Below are positions 22,960 to 35,450 of a DNA stretch of 64,000 bases, piece after piece (positions within the stretch are counted from its first letter, which is position 1; every line of letters begins with the position of its first letter). This stretch comes from Agrocybe praecox. Lineage: Eukaryota; Basidiomycota; Agaricomycetes; Agaricales; Agrocybaceae. The DNA lies in contig OZ024852.1 of the NCBI GenBank assembly GCA_964017145.1, positions 2,357,945 through 2,421,944 on the forward strand, given 5' to 3'. The translations under genes and the position numbers were made by a program. The notes under the pieces are model-generated. The model saw only the letters and a program-made list of their open reading frames with translations, was not told the origin of the DNA and made no database searches.

Positions 22960-25900
22960 ATGGTGTCGAGCGTGCAAGCTGTGGCTCGCATCGCATATCT
23001 CACCGCAGATGTCGTCGTAGACTCTATTCCTCCTCCACCATCCCTTTCCGAGTTTACTGAGAAGTACAACTTGCTTTCCAAATCGTCTACCCACAAACCA
23101 CGAGTCATTTCCTCGCCTTTTGGAGCCGACCCAGGTTCGACCCTCACTCGCAACACAGCAAACCTAACATCATTCACGACCACTGCGAGCCCTCAAGTTC
23201 TATCACGACTTGTCCTCCACCTAGGGGAGTTTTCGAGCTTACCGATTGTTCTCCATCTCGCCGTTCTGGATGATCTCTCAGACGTGTTACTTCTGCGGTC
23301 CGCCGTGCCGTTTTTCCTGCTTTCTACCACTGCTCAACAAGCACACGACAATGCGCTACTTGCGGCAAGACTTGCAAGGCTTGAGAGAAAAGCAGTCGTC
23401 CATGCATTCTATATTTCCACAGAGGAAAGTCCGGAGGAGATTCCAGAGGAAAAAATCATTCCGTTCCTTTTGTCCGGAAAGCGACCGGCTTCCCCCAAGT
23501 CTACAAACGGCCATGTGACCCCCCTGAACGGCGCCAATGGACACACCAATGGGCATTCGACCAATGGTCATTTAAACGGCCATTCCGCAATCGACGATTC
23601 CTATGCGAACAATCTTTTCAAGCAGTATGAGGCTGCTGCTCTGGACACATTGTCTGTGGTTAGGCGACCACTGAGAGCATTCTACACTCATAGTTCCTCA
23701 GAACCGCACACAGTCATCCTTACACTCGGAAAAGACAAGTTACCCACGGGAATCGACGGCGTGGACGGAGTCTTGCACCTGTCCGTTGCGCTCGCAAGTC
23801 CCATTCCACGCACTCGCTTGCTAAGCGCGATACCATCCTCTGTCACCCGGGTCATCGTGCTTGAACAAACTTATAGATGGCACAGCAAGTGGACGCCCTT
23901 ATATCTTGAAGTCGTTACCGCTCTACAAGAACGGAGCGCAGTTCAAGAAATTACAATTCAGAGTGGGATCCTTGGAGATGTGACCCAGGTTCAAATTCCC
24001 GATATCATCCAGCTGCTGCAAAAGTCGTCTACATCTCCTTCTTCTCGTCTATTATTGGGTATTGTTCCTCCAGCGTCATCAACGACAGAAGTCCTACCCC
24101 ATGTTCCAAAGCATGAGTCCTCATATACCAAAATTCTCAGCCACCTCTTTGATGATCGTCTAGAAATTGCAAACTCCCCCTCCCTTGTCGCTTCCCAAGG
24201 AGAGATCGCAACCACCCCCGAGTACGCTCTTGGACGAGTTAGAGGTCAGCTGGATTCTAGACAGGAACTTATCGCCAATATTCAAGAATTGCTCGAGAAT
24301 GGCGACCTCGATCAAGATTTGCACGCTTTATTGAGCAAGTGGGTTCTTGCCAAGGACGATCCCGTCAAAAGTAAGGACCTGGGCAAGCAAATCGTTGCGA
24401 GTCTTGAGGCTGGAGCTGTCGACCATCCTGCTGCTAACCACATCATTGCCTTACAAGAATTCCTTCCTGCTCGTTCCCGCTGGATCATTGGCTCAGATGC
24501 TTGGTCTTATGATCTTGGTTCTTCCGGTCTCCACCACGCCATCGCGTCTGGTCTCGACGTCAACATCCTCATCATAGACACTCTCCCTTATTCTCAACGC
24601 AACAATGTCGACCCTCATCGCCGAAAGCACGATGTTGGTCTGTACGCCATGAACCATGGCGACGTATTCGTAGCGAGCGTTGCTGTCTTCTCTTCCTATG
24701 GCCAAGTCTTGCAGGCGCTTGCAGAGGCCGACAATTTCAAGGGACCTAGTGTCGTCCTTGCTTATCTGCCATACCAGTCTGAGGATGTATCAGCTCTCGA
24801 GATTCTCAAGGAGACCAAACTCGCCGTTGACACTGGTTACTGGCCACTTTACCGCTGGAACCCATCCAAGGAGAAAGATGGACAAGAGCCTTTCTCTCTC
24901 GACTCGGACGCCGTGAAGAATGACCTTAAGCAGTTCCTCGACCGCCAGAATCACCTGTCTCAGCTCGTCCGTTCGACACCACAGATGGCCGCCGACCTTG
25001 TCAGCAACCTGGGCGACACCGTCAAAGAAGCTCGCAAGAAGCGTGCTCAGGACGCTTACAATGCTTTGCTCACTTCCCTCGACTGTCCCCCCGTTCTCAT
25101 TCTTTACGCCTCCGATGGTGGTGCGGCTGAGAAGAAGGCCAAGAGGTTGGCGAATCGCGCTAAAGCTAGAGGGCTTACTGTGACTATCGCCACATTGGAC
25201 TCTTACACCCTCGAGACCCTCGCTGAAGAAGAACATGTCCTGTTCATCACTTCCACTGCCGGCCAGGGAGAGCCCCCTCAGAACGGAAGGACATTCTTCA
25301 AATCCTTGAACGCTGCTGCTCTTCATGGCGATCAGCTTTTGACCAAGGTCCGCTTCTCCGTCTTTGCCATGGGTGACAGCCACTACTGGCCTCGTCCCGA
25401 GGACGCTCACTACTACAACAAGCCGGGCAAAGATCTTGACTCTCGATTGGAGAAACTTGGCGCTGAAAGGTTCGCCGACTTGGGATTGGGAGATGACCAG
25501 GATGCGGATGGGTCCGAGACTGGATACAAGGTTTGGGAACCTCTCGTGTGGAAGGCATTGGGCGTCGACTCTGTGGAAGTGACGGAGGCTGAACCAGAGC
25601 CTATCACCAACGAACATATCAAGGCTGCTTCTGGATACTTGCGCGGTACGATTACGGAGGGTCTCCAGGACACCACCACAGGCGCTCTTGCTGCGAGCGA
25701 CACTCAGCTTACTAAATTTCATGGTATTTACCAGCAAGACGATCGTGACATTCGCGAGGAGAGAGAGGCGCAGGGCGTGGAACCTGCTTTCAGTTTCATG
25801 ATTCGTGTTCGTATGCCTGGAGGAGTGTGTAAGCCTGACCAATGGCTACAGATGGATCAAATTGCCGACGAACATGGGTGCGGGACTTTCAAGATCACCA

Positions 25901-27704
25901 CCCGCCAGACGTTCCAGTTCCACGGTGTCATCAAGCGCCATTTGAAGCCTGCCATTCAGGATATCAATAGAGCCCTATTGGATACTCTTGCCGCTTGTGG
26001 TGATGTTAATAGGTGTGTACTTGGGTTTTGGCATTTTGTCCTTTTGCATTTGTGCCGATCTTGTCGCTGACAAGCATCATAGGAACGTCATCTGCTCGTC
26101 GATCCCGACTATGTCTAAATTGCACGCTCAGGTGTACGAGTTTGCGAAGGAGGTCAGCGAACACCTCATTCCCCGGACCACGGCGTATCACGAGATCTGG
26201 TTGGACAAGAAGTTGGTGGCTGGTGAAGCTCTCAAGGACTTCGAGCCTCTCTATGGAGAATTCTATCTTCCCCGAAAGGTCCGTTTTAGACTTCTGTCTG
26301 TGGCACCATATACGTTATTCACTCATCGGAATAATATAGTTCAAAATCGCCGTTGCTGTGCCTCCTACTAATGACGTTGACGTTTTTGCGAACGATCTTG
26401 GCTTCATTGCTATCGTTGGAGAGGATGGGGAATTGCAAGGTTTCAATGTGACCATTGGCGGTGGAATGGGCGTTACTCATGGAAACAAGAAGACATACCC
26501 CCGCGTTGGTAGTCTCATTGGGTTCTGCACACCGGAACAAGGCAAATATGTCGCAGAGAAAGTTATGCTCGTCCAGCGTGACCACGGTAACCGTGCCGAG
26601 TAAGTGCTATGTTGTCTTCCGCCCACCTGTCATCGTATGTGTTTCTGATTGTTATACAGTCGTAAGAATGCACGTTTGAAATACACCATCGACCGTATGG
26701 GTCTCGATGTTTACAAGGCTGAAGTGGAGAAACTTCTTGGATACGAACTTGGCCCTATTCGACCATACACGTTTGACCGCAATGTGGACGATTTTGGGTG
26801 GCATACCGGCTCGGATGGCAAACATCATTTCACGGTTTTCATTGAGAATGGACGTATCCAGGACGAAGCAGGGAAGGAGTTCAAGGCTGGTTTGAGGGAG
26901 ATTGCGAAAGTGCACAAGGGAACCTTTAGATTGACGGCTAATCAGCATTTGTTGGTGTCTGATGTGGCGGATAAGGATTTGGATCAAATTAAGGGCTTGT
27001 TGAGGAAGTATAATATGGATAACCTCGAATTCTCTGGTTTGAGGTTGTCCAGTTCGGCTTGTGTCGCTTTCCCAACGTGTGGTTTGGCCATGGCGGAATC
27101 GGAGAGGGTATGTCTCTTCTTTTACTATTCTTCTTGCCTCTAACTAATTATTCGTTTCATTTCCCAGTATTTGCCTATTCTCATTGACAAGGTGGAAAAG
27201 ATCTGCGAGGAGAATGGATTGAGACATGATTCTATCGTCATGCGTATGACCGGGTGCCCTAACGGGTGTGCGCGTCCTTATGTTGCCGGTATGATTTAAT
27301 TTATAACTTCTTTGAGCTCTTTACTAACCACCCTCGGGCTCTAGAAATCGCATTTGTCGGTAAAGCGCCCGGAAACTATTCCATGCTTCTTGGGGGTGGT
27401 TATTACGGCCAGCGTCTGAACAAGATTTACAGAGGTGAATCCATGTGCGACTTCGGTAATAAATGTGCATTTTTCTCAAATTTTCTTTCTTGCAGAATCT
27501 GTAACCGAGCCTGAGATTCTCGCTATCCTGCGACCGATGATCAGGAGATATGCGCTCGAGAGACTTGAAGGAGAACGATTTGGAGATTTCACGATTCGAG
27601 CAGGATATATCGCACCGACGACTGAAGGTCGTCTGTGGTACGAGAACTCTGGAGGTGAAGGTGTTAATAGAGAAGGTGCACCGTTGGTTGCTGCTGCTGC
27701 ATAG
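22960..27704 (+). CDS. MET5: Sulfite reductase (NADPH) hemoprotein beta subunit
   Basis: Reduces sulfite to sulfide in sulfate assimilation, in complex with the flavoprotein alpha subunit Met10 (family knowledge); cytosolic. Seven exons (22960-26012, 26083-26278, 26340-26599, 26660-27107, 27168-27288, 27345-27434, 27496-27704) give 1458 residues, close to the 1442 of yeast Met5. The N-terminal part resembles pyruvate-ferredoxin oxidoreductase domains. A flavodoxin-like domain follows ([48 protein letters not shown]). The C-terminal third is the siroheme/4Fe-4S module, with [14 protein letters not shown], the first Cys pair in [19 protein letters not shown] and the second in [14 protein letters not shown]. 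All four cluster ligands are present. An NGH-rich linker sits at about residue 185-205. The start at 22960 ([18 protein letters not shown]) fits the family. Confidence 0.95.
23500..23605 (+). repeat. NGH-repeat coding linker
   Basis: The codons spell repeated NGH/TNGH units ([19 protein letters not shown]) in the MET5-like protein, between its first two domains. It is a short low-complexity expansion within an otherwise conserved enzyme. Confidence 0.7.
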
Positions 27705-27960
27705 AGAAATTTGGGTGATTTTTTCCCTTGGATGTTATTTATTACCTACAAAAGGCGCAACCCTCACTCGCCATATAATGCTTCGACGATCCTCATATGT
27801 CTACTGTTTACGAAAATACGTTTGCTACTTTGTTGTACTCTTAGACTTTTTTGCTGCTACTACTACTATTCACAATACCACACGTTTAGCACGATTCTTT
27901 TAATCTTTTTCTTTTTCCTTTGTAAAAGACTAAGGGGCGCGAAAGCACACCCTAGTCACG

Positions 27961-30376
27961 ATGACGCGACGCGTCACGCTCATAAAACTTTTGAAAACGC
28001 GTGCGGATTGGTTGACGACTGGGCATTGCATGATGATGCAACGTGCCCTTCAAGCTTTAAATTTCAGCAACAACACCAAACGCATCCTTTCATCTGATAC
28101 CCTACGTTTACTATCTACCATGTCGTCAAACAACGGTATGCTCAATGCGAATGGCTCGTCGAATCGTCACAGAGTCCGAAGGGGCGGTGGTGGTGGAGGT
28201 GGAAGAGGCAGAGGAAGGGGCCAGTCGAGGCCGTATCCCAATTTACAGGAAATGCCTTTGGATGCAGTACACCAAGCATACAGTATCGCTCAAGGAACGA
28301 GAACTATGGCTACTTCAGCAGCAGCGACTCAGGTCAAGATTCCAGTAGAACCAAGGTCGGCAAGCCCGACGAACAATAACAGTAACCGACATTTCTCTGA
28401 GAAACGGTTTGCAGATGCACCCATCTCTAATGCATCAAAAGCTGCCTTGAAATACGAGTAAGCTTGTCTGAACTATAAAAGAGGAGGCACAGGACTCATT
28501 TACGCGTTTTCTGTTGTAGGTTTATGTCTGATGTTCAAGGTTCGTGACACCAAGATGACTAGCTTATTAGCTTGCATTGATTGTTTTTCTAGCTGCCACT
28601 CTCGATTTAGCGCTTAGCGGGAAAGATTTGTTGGTTCAAGCAAAAACGGGAACAGGTAAGTGTCATTTGGCTATGGTCACGTCTCTTGCTCATAATATTA
28701 ACACCCTATCTAGGAAAAACTATAGCTTTCCTACTGCCAGCAATTGAACGTCTTCTCAAGGCACCAGCACAACGCGGGATATCGATTCTTGTGTTAGCTC
28801 CCACTCGTGAGCTTGCTCTTCAGGTAGGTTCGTTTTTACAAATCAACAGCTGTTCGAACCTCAACGAGCATATACGCATATCCAGATTGAAACAGAGGCC
28901 GAAATGCTCTTGAAAAACCATCCATACAAAGTGCAGCACGCGATTGGAGGCACGAAGTGGGTTTGGGAAATTTGATTCTTGCTCGTTCATTCTGCTCATT
29001 GTCATATTACAGTCAGAATGCTGAATCTAACAGAATCCTCCGTTCACCTTGTGACATCCTCATCGCTACTCCAGGAAGACTTCTGGACCATCTTCGATCG
29101 CCAGGCCTTCAAGAAAAACTTACTGGTTTGAAGACGATCGTTTATGACGAGGCTGATAGACTCCTTGATGCGGGTTTTACCCGTGACTTGGACCAAATTT
29201 TGGGTTTTTTGCCACCCCGAAACACTAGGCAGGCGCTTCTATTTTCTGCCACTGTAAGCAACGAAATAAAAAAGGTGTGTTGTTTATCTCTCTCTCTTGC
29301 TGCGTACTAACGTTTGATTGTTACTGGTAGATTGCTGCGGGTGCCCTTCGTCCAGGATACAGTTTTGTATCTACGCTACTTGAAGATGAAGTGAACACCC
29401 ACGAACACGGTCAGTAATAGGTTTCTATCAAATGTCTGTCTCTCTAAATTGAAAGCATTCAGTGGAGCAAACATATATTATTACACCGCAGCAAAATTTC
29501 ATGCAAGCCACCATTGACGTGCTCATGCAGGACTTGAAGGAGCACTGTCCACCGAATTCAAATAACTCGATATCTAAATGTATGGTGTTCTTCCCCACTG
29601 CACGTCAAGTCTGTTTTGCCACGGAACTGCTGTCACAAATTCCGGGACTACCCCCAATTCTTGAAATACATTCTCGCAAAAGTCAGCCGGCGCGCACTAA
29701 AGCAGCAGCGGCATTCAAAGAAGCTCGCAGTGCTATATTGCTTAGCAGTGATGTCGCAGCAAGAGGTGTTGATTTTCCGGGGTAAGTTTTTCGGCACGCA
29801 GATCTTTTTTGACTACACGAAAATTGATTCCTTGATTGTAGAGTAACACTTGTCCTCCAAGTAGGATTACCAGCAAGCAGTGAACAATATATTCACCGAC
29901 TTGGTCGTACTGCGCGCGCTGGCGCGGCAGGACGCGGCATTATCATTCTTTCCCCAGAGGAGCAATTCTTCCTTCACAGCCGGGAGATCGCCGAGTTTGG
30001 TCTCAAGGCTGTTACGCCTCCTGCCATGAATACACCCATCTCACATGCTCTGACCAAGGTTTCAGAAGAAACTAAAGCCCAAACGTATCGGGCTTTCCTT
30101 GGTTACTATAACGGTCACACGAAACCTATGCGAATGACAAAAGAAAGGCTCGTCCAATGGGCATGGGAGTATGCTCAAAGCGCCCTAGGGTGGCCCGCAG
30201 AATCCGGCCCTCCTACCTTGGAATCTCGTACGGTCGGTAAAATGGGACTGAAGGGTGTGCCTGGGATCGTCATCGATAACACTGCTAGAATTGCAAGGAA
30301 CATGGCTATACAGGCGACGAAGACAACGGCAGGCCCTCAAGCTCAAGCACCGAGGAGAAGAGAAAATAGAGCATAA
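27961..30376 (+). CDS. MSS116: DEAD-box RNA helicase, mitochondrial MSS116/CYT-19-like
   Basis: ATP-dependent RNA chaperone; yeast Mss116 and Neurospora CYT-19 promote mitochondrial group I/II intron splicing and translation (family knowledge). The basic, acid-poor N-terminus (MTRRVTLIKLLKTRADWL, then QRALQALNFSNNTKR) fits a mitochondrial presequence, and a Gly/Arg-rich stretch follows. Motifs in order: Q-like region (YEFMSDVQAATLDLAL), I AKTGTGKT, Ia APTRELALQ, GG, TPGRLL, II DEAD, III SAT, IV-like MVFFPTARQV, V SSDVAARGVDFPGV and VI HRLGRTARAG. The C-terminus is basic (PRRRENRA), as in Mss116. One exon is only 20 nt (GTTTATGTCTGATGTTCAAG near 28520). A downstream in-frame ATG near 28029 could be the start instead. 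Confidence 0.9.
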
Positions 30377-30929
30377 AGGCTATACCATTTTCTATTTTTA
30401 TAAAACATAATTTTGGCTGTGGAAACATCCATAATAGTCGGCAGTGCCTGGAGATAGTGATTGACGTTCTTGCCGATCAACAATGGAGCGTCGAAACCGT
30501 ATATTTCTTTTCTTTCATCCATACGTTATTGAGCGAAGACTTACAATTCGGTCTCATCAGACTTCATGACACGAACTACAGATGAAAAATGGCAAGCGAG
30601 CTCTCACAGGCTCTCACATTTCATGTTCAGGCTTCTTTTTTCTCTCCTCGACCATATGTTCACTTCGTGGGATCCCTTATCCGTCTTAGAGCAATGTGGA
30701 AGTGGACACCTTTTTACGGGATAGGATAAAGACAGCCATCGCCTGCGCTTTCGGCGAAAAGATCATAATCAAGATGACTTTACTCTTGTGTCAGATGTCA
30801 TCCTCCCCAAGTACCACGGTACTCGCAGCTTATCCTTTCACATGCTGGCCTAAAATGGCATATAAAAACCATGCGAGGAACCATCGGACTAAAAATTAAC
30901 TACTCTCCTTTTCTCAGTTCAAAATCAAC
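30377..30929. other. Intergenic, includes UPO1 promoter
   Basis: 3' flank of the helicase, then the promoter of the peroxygenase gene. Apart from the TATA box annotated separately, nothing was recognised. Confidence 0.5.
30861..30868 (+). promoter_or_regulatory. TATA box of UPO1
   Basis: TATAAAAA within ggcatataaaaaccatg, 62 bp upstream of the ATG. The same context, including the following gaggaaccatcgg, occurs upstream of the inverted paralogue. Confidence 0.6.
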
Positions 30930-32244
30930 ATGCTTACTGCCGGATTCCTCTATGCAGTCCTAGCGCTGGCGAGCTGCGTGCAAGCATTCCCAGCTTACGG
31001 TTCACTCGCTGGGATGACGCGCGAGCAACTCGATACTATCGTGCCTACTCTCAAGTTCACCGAGCCACAGAGTCCCCCAGGCCCCCTGAACGACACATCG
31101 ACTAAGCTCGTCAACGATGCCGCCCATCCTTGGCAACCTCAGGCTCCGGGAGATCTCCGTGGCCCATGTCCAGGACTTAACACTCTTGCTTCGCATGGCG
31201 TGAGTTAATTTCCGGACTTTGAGTGAGCAACGACTGACGTGATCTCCTCGAATAGTACCTTCCGCGCAACGGAATCGCCACACCTGCTCAGATTATCAAC
31301 GCGGTGCAGGAAGGTTCGGATTGTCGATCAAATTGTTTCTGTCAGACAACCAACTGATTCATAATTACCATAGGTTTCAACATGGAGAACACCATTGCGG
31401 TTCTCGTTACTTACGCTGCCTTCCTCGTCGACGGGAACGTCATTACAAACTTGCTCAGCATAGGTGGAAAGACGTCATTCACCGGCCCCAACCCACCGGC
31501 CCCTGCTACCGTCGGTGGGCTTAACACCCATGCGGTCTTTGAAGGCGACGCCAGTATGACGCGTGGTGACTTCTTCTTCGGAGATAATCACGATTTCAAC
31601 GAGACCCTGTTCGACCAAGTACGTGAAAATAATGTTATCTATTGATCGTGTCGTTGATTTCCTCTTAGTTCGTCGACTTTAGCAACCAATTCGGTGCAGG
31701 AAAATACAATCTCACTGTCGCTGCTAAGCTTCGAGCGCAGCGCATCCAGCAGTCGATTGCAACCAACCCAACGTTCTCCTTCGTCTCTCCCAGATATTTC
31801 ACTGCATATGCCGAATCCACCTTCCCCATAAACTTCTTCGTTGACGGACGACAAAACGATGGTCAATTGGATATGGTTACTGCTCGTGGATTTTTCCAAA
31901 ACTCACAAATGCCCACTGGTTTCTTCCGCGCCAACGGTCCCAAAGGTGCCAACGGCATCGATCAAGTTGCGGCGGGTGCCTTTATTGCGCCAGGAGGAAA
32001 TGTCGGTGGCAAGGTCAACAGCTATACCGTTGACCCAACCTCTGCGGACTTTAACACCTTCTGCCTCCTTTACACCAACTTCGTCGAGAAGACCATTTTC
32101 GGACTGTATCCCAACCCATCCGGCGTTTTGCTCGACGCCCTGAACACCAACTTGAACTTCCTGTTCCTCGGAGTCGAAAGTTCCGGATGCACCCAAGTAT
32201 TCCCTTATGCAAACCTTACGAGCACCGCTACTAGCAGCAAGTAG
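30930..32244 (+). CDS. Unspecific peroxygenase (secreted heme-thiolate peroxidase), copy 1
   Basis: Secreted heme-thiolate enzyme that uses H2O2 to oxygenate alkanes, aromatics and fatty acids (UPO/chloroperoxidase family). Exons 30930-31199, 31256-31313, 31374-31618 and 31669-32244 give 382 residues, the size of long UPOs such as that of Agrocybe aegerita. A signal peptide (MLTAGFLYAVLALASCVQAF) is followed by the heme-ligand motif GPCPGLNTLASHGYLPRNG with the proximal Cys. The distal acid-base and metal motif VFEGDASMTRGDFFFGD supplies the catalytic Glu and, seven residues later, Arg as in long UPOs. Several N-glycosylation sites (NDTS, NETL, NLTV) and a C-terminal Cys fit the extracellular form. 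The gene faces a near-identical paralogue on the other strand. Confidence 0.92.
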
Positions 32245-34147
32245 TAATTGGGGTAGGAGGGAATTTTGCTAACACGAAAGTCGATTAAATAAGTAAAGCC
32301 TTGGTTTTTTGTAGTTCACTATCTACGTATGGTTATGTATATTATATTGCACCAGTACTGCTGAACCCTATTACTATAGTTATATCTCAAGAATTTATCT
32401 GGTATTGAAGGATCAAAGTTGAACCCGTTGAATTTGCAAAAGACACTTTGAGCTGAACTGGAACTCCTAAAATAGGCATTTGTCTAGCTAGCTTTGGTCT
32501 CGATATCTGAAAGATCGAGTGTGAACTGGCATACTAGTGCCATAGTACTATAGGCAAGAAAACACCTGCCACCGACCAGGGTTATCAACAGCTCACAACC
32601 TTCTGCAAAATTTATCAAGAAGGCTTCTTCATCAGTACATGCTATATATTCACCAAATGATTAGACGCTTGCCTGCCTTCCTTCCTGCCCCTGAGTTCTT
32701 GGCTCAATGAGGGCATACATATTACATACCTACGATCGTGATTGGACAATCAATTTTTGGGAAATCCATCCATCTATTTATATCAGGCTCCCTTCGATTC
32801 CGTAACTCGGAGAACTCGGAGAACTCGTCCCCCGAATGCGAATAATGCGAACTCGGGGCTGCATAAGAATAGGCAGCTAATCATTCTCATTGTGATTTAC
32901 AGTGATTGACAAGTTCATATATGTGTAGTGACTACTCCAGGTCTAAGGCGATAATGACCGCAAACGCTACGAGCACCGTTATGCGGAAGCACTAATATCT
33001 AATATCTATGTAGTACTTTGTTACCAGAGGGGGGGAATAAGTTCCCGGACAGAAAAGTCAATTAAACACCTTACTTTTTGGAGTGCATCGTATTCACACA
33101 TGGCTATATTAATTTCTCTGTCACTGTCGAAGATTGCACGACTTTCCCAGCTTCCATTTGCCGGAATATCGCAGTATTTATGTTCCCGGTGACTCGGATG
33201 CGGCCTCTGAGCCGGGATAAGAATATCCACAGATTGGACTTGGATATTTATTCATAGATTCCATGCAGCCTCATGCTCCAGGCCTCTACCGGGGGCGGAG
33301 GAACAGAAGAGGAAGGAGACAAGCTTCGAACTCCGAAGAGCTTTTCTCACCACATTGTATTTTTTCAGGCACAAATTCCAGGTTTTTACCACTACTCCTG
33401 ACGTATGATAGCTAGCAATGTTAATCTAGACCAAATGTATGTCTTGGCAATCGTTTTAGACCGGCGCCAATTTTTGAGCGGAGTTGATATCATATCTCGG
33501 CGAATTCCGAGTACAAATTGGGTTTGGGATTCATTAACATCCTCTCTCGCCATTGTTACGGCGCACTTGTGTTTCTCCTCATGACATATAAATGCCTTAT
33601 AATCGTTGAGAATTATATGTCAGTATATTATCACTCCTTGATGATTATCTTGTTGCAAATGACGATAAATTCAAACCTGACGTCAAGTAGCCGTTGATGA
33701 GCGCGCTCGCGCTCTTGGCCGCTCTGACACCGATAAGACCTACGAGCGACTTGGGGAGTCACCGTCTATCATCTACAGAGCATGAATCTGACATCTCGCT
33801 GGCGTATTGACACCTCTTGTCCCCTTCACTTATCACGCCGTAACGTTTCCTTCCGAACTCCTGTACAACGACTTATACTGCAGCCCGAACACTCTTTTCG
33901 TATCTTTTCCTCATCAATCTTACTTCTATACTAGGATATTTTACACCTGAGACGGAAGGGCTTTCGATTCGAATATGTTTCTCAAAATTAATGCCGACGG
34001 GCATTGATATATATAGATGATAGTACTTAATATGGTAGCACAATACAAAACAATCATACATGGAACCGTAGGCTCAAGTTTCGTAATAACAAAAAAAACC
34101 CAGCTCGCAGTATAAGAAAATAAGTATAAGATAATAAATGGTTTCCA
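32245..34147. other. Spacer between convergent peroxygenase genes
   Basis: About 1.9 kb without a supported gene. It holds the two 3' flanks, AT-rich stretches and a short tandem array of a 9 bp unit (aactcggag) near 32803-32832. No transposon ends or RNA gene were recognised. Confidence 0.5.
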
Positions 34148-35450
34148 CTAATTGTTTTTAGTGAGGTTTGCATAAGGGAACACTTGGGTGCAACCGGAGT
34201 CCTTGAATCCGAGGAAAAAGAAGTCGAGGTTGGTGTTCAAGGCGTCGAGCAAGACGCCAGATGGGTTGGGATACAATCCGAAAATGGTCTTCTCAACAAA
34301 GTTGGTGTAGAGGAGGCAGAAGGTGTTAAAGTCCGCAGAGGTTGGGTCAACGGTATAGCTGTTGACCTTGCCACCGACATTTCCTCCTGGCTCAAGAAAG
34401 GCTGCCGCCGCAACTTGATCAATGCCGTCGGCGCCAACTGGACTGCTGGCGCGGAAGAAACCCTTGGGCATTTGCGAGTTTTGGAAAAATCCACGAGCAG
34501 TGACCATATCCAATTGACCATCGTTCTGTCGTCCGTCGACAAAGAAGTTTATGGGGAACGTGGATTCGGCATATGCAGTGAAATATCTGGGAGAGACGAA
34601 GGAGAACGTTGGGTTGGTTGCAATCGACTGCTGGATGCGCTGCGCTCGAAGTTTGCCAGCGACGGTGAGATTGTATTTTCCTGCACCGAATTGGTTGCTA
34701 AAGTCGACGAACTAAGAGGAAATTAACGACATGATCAATAGATAATATTATTTTCACGTACCTGGTCGAACAAGGTCTCGTTGAAATTGTGATTATCTCC
34801 GAAAAAGAAGTCACCACGCGTCATACTAGAGTCGCCTTCAAAGACAGCATGAGTGTTAAGCCCACCGACGGTAGCAGGGGGCGGTGGGTTGGGACCGGTG
34901 AGTGACGTCTTCCCACCTATGCTGACCAAGTTTGTAACGACGTTCCCGTCGACGAGGAAGGCAGCGTAGGTAATGAGAATTGCGATGGTGTTCTCCATGT
35001 TGAAGCCTAATAATAAAATTAATTAGTCTTCCGTCTGACAGAAACAATTTGATCGAGAATACGGGCCTTCTTGCACTGCGTTAATGATTTGGGCGGGCGT
35101 GGCTATTCCGTTACGCGGAAGGTACTATTCGAGGAGATCATGTCAGTTGTTATTCAATCAGAGTCTGGAAATTAACTCACGCCATGCGAAGCAAGAGTGT
35201 TCAGTCCTGGACATGGGCCACGGAGATCCCCCGGAGCCAGAGGTTTCCAAGGATGGGCGGCATCGTTGACGAGCTTAGTCGAATTGTCCTTCAGGGGGCC
35301 TGGAGGATTCTGTGGCTTGGTGTACTTGAGAGTAGGCACGATAGTATCGAGTTGCTCGCGCGTCATCCCAGCGAGTGAACCGTAAGCTGGGAATGCTTGC
35401 ACGCAGCTCGCCAGCGCTAGGACTGCATAGAGGAATCCGGTAGTGAGCAT
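34148..35450 (-). CDS. Unspecific peroxygenase (secreted heme-thiolate peroxidase), copy 2
   Basis: Near-identical paralogue of the plus-strand peroxygenase with the same four-exon structure. The signal peptide is MLTTGFLYAVLALASCVQAF. The heme motif GPCPGLNTLASHG and the distal VFEGDSSMTRGDFFFGD motif are intact. It differs by scattered substitutions (for example TKPQNPPGPLKDNS where copy 1 has TEPQSPPGPLNDTS) and a shorter tail (ANLTKNN). The second intron begins gcccgt where copy 1 has gttcgg, so a GC donor must be used; no GT alternative keeps the frame. This may lower splicing efficiency. The TATA context is shared with copy 1. The role is the same H2O2-driven oxygenation outside the cell. 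Confidence 0.88.

Noticed and set aside
24790..25842. 350-codon minus-strand ORF
   Set aside because: Antisense shadow of the highly conserved MET5 exon; no independent support.
34184..34726. 180-codon plus ORF
   Set aside because: Antisense shadow of UPO copy 2; the same shadow appears opposite UPO copy 1.
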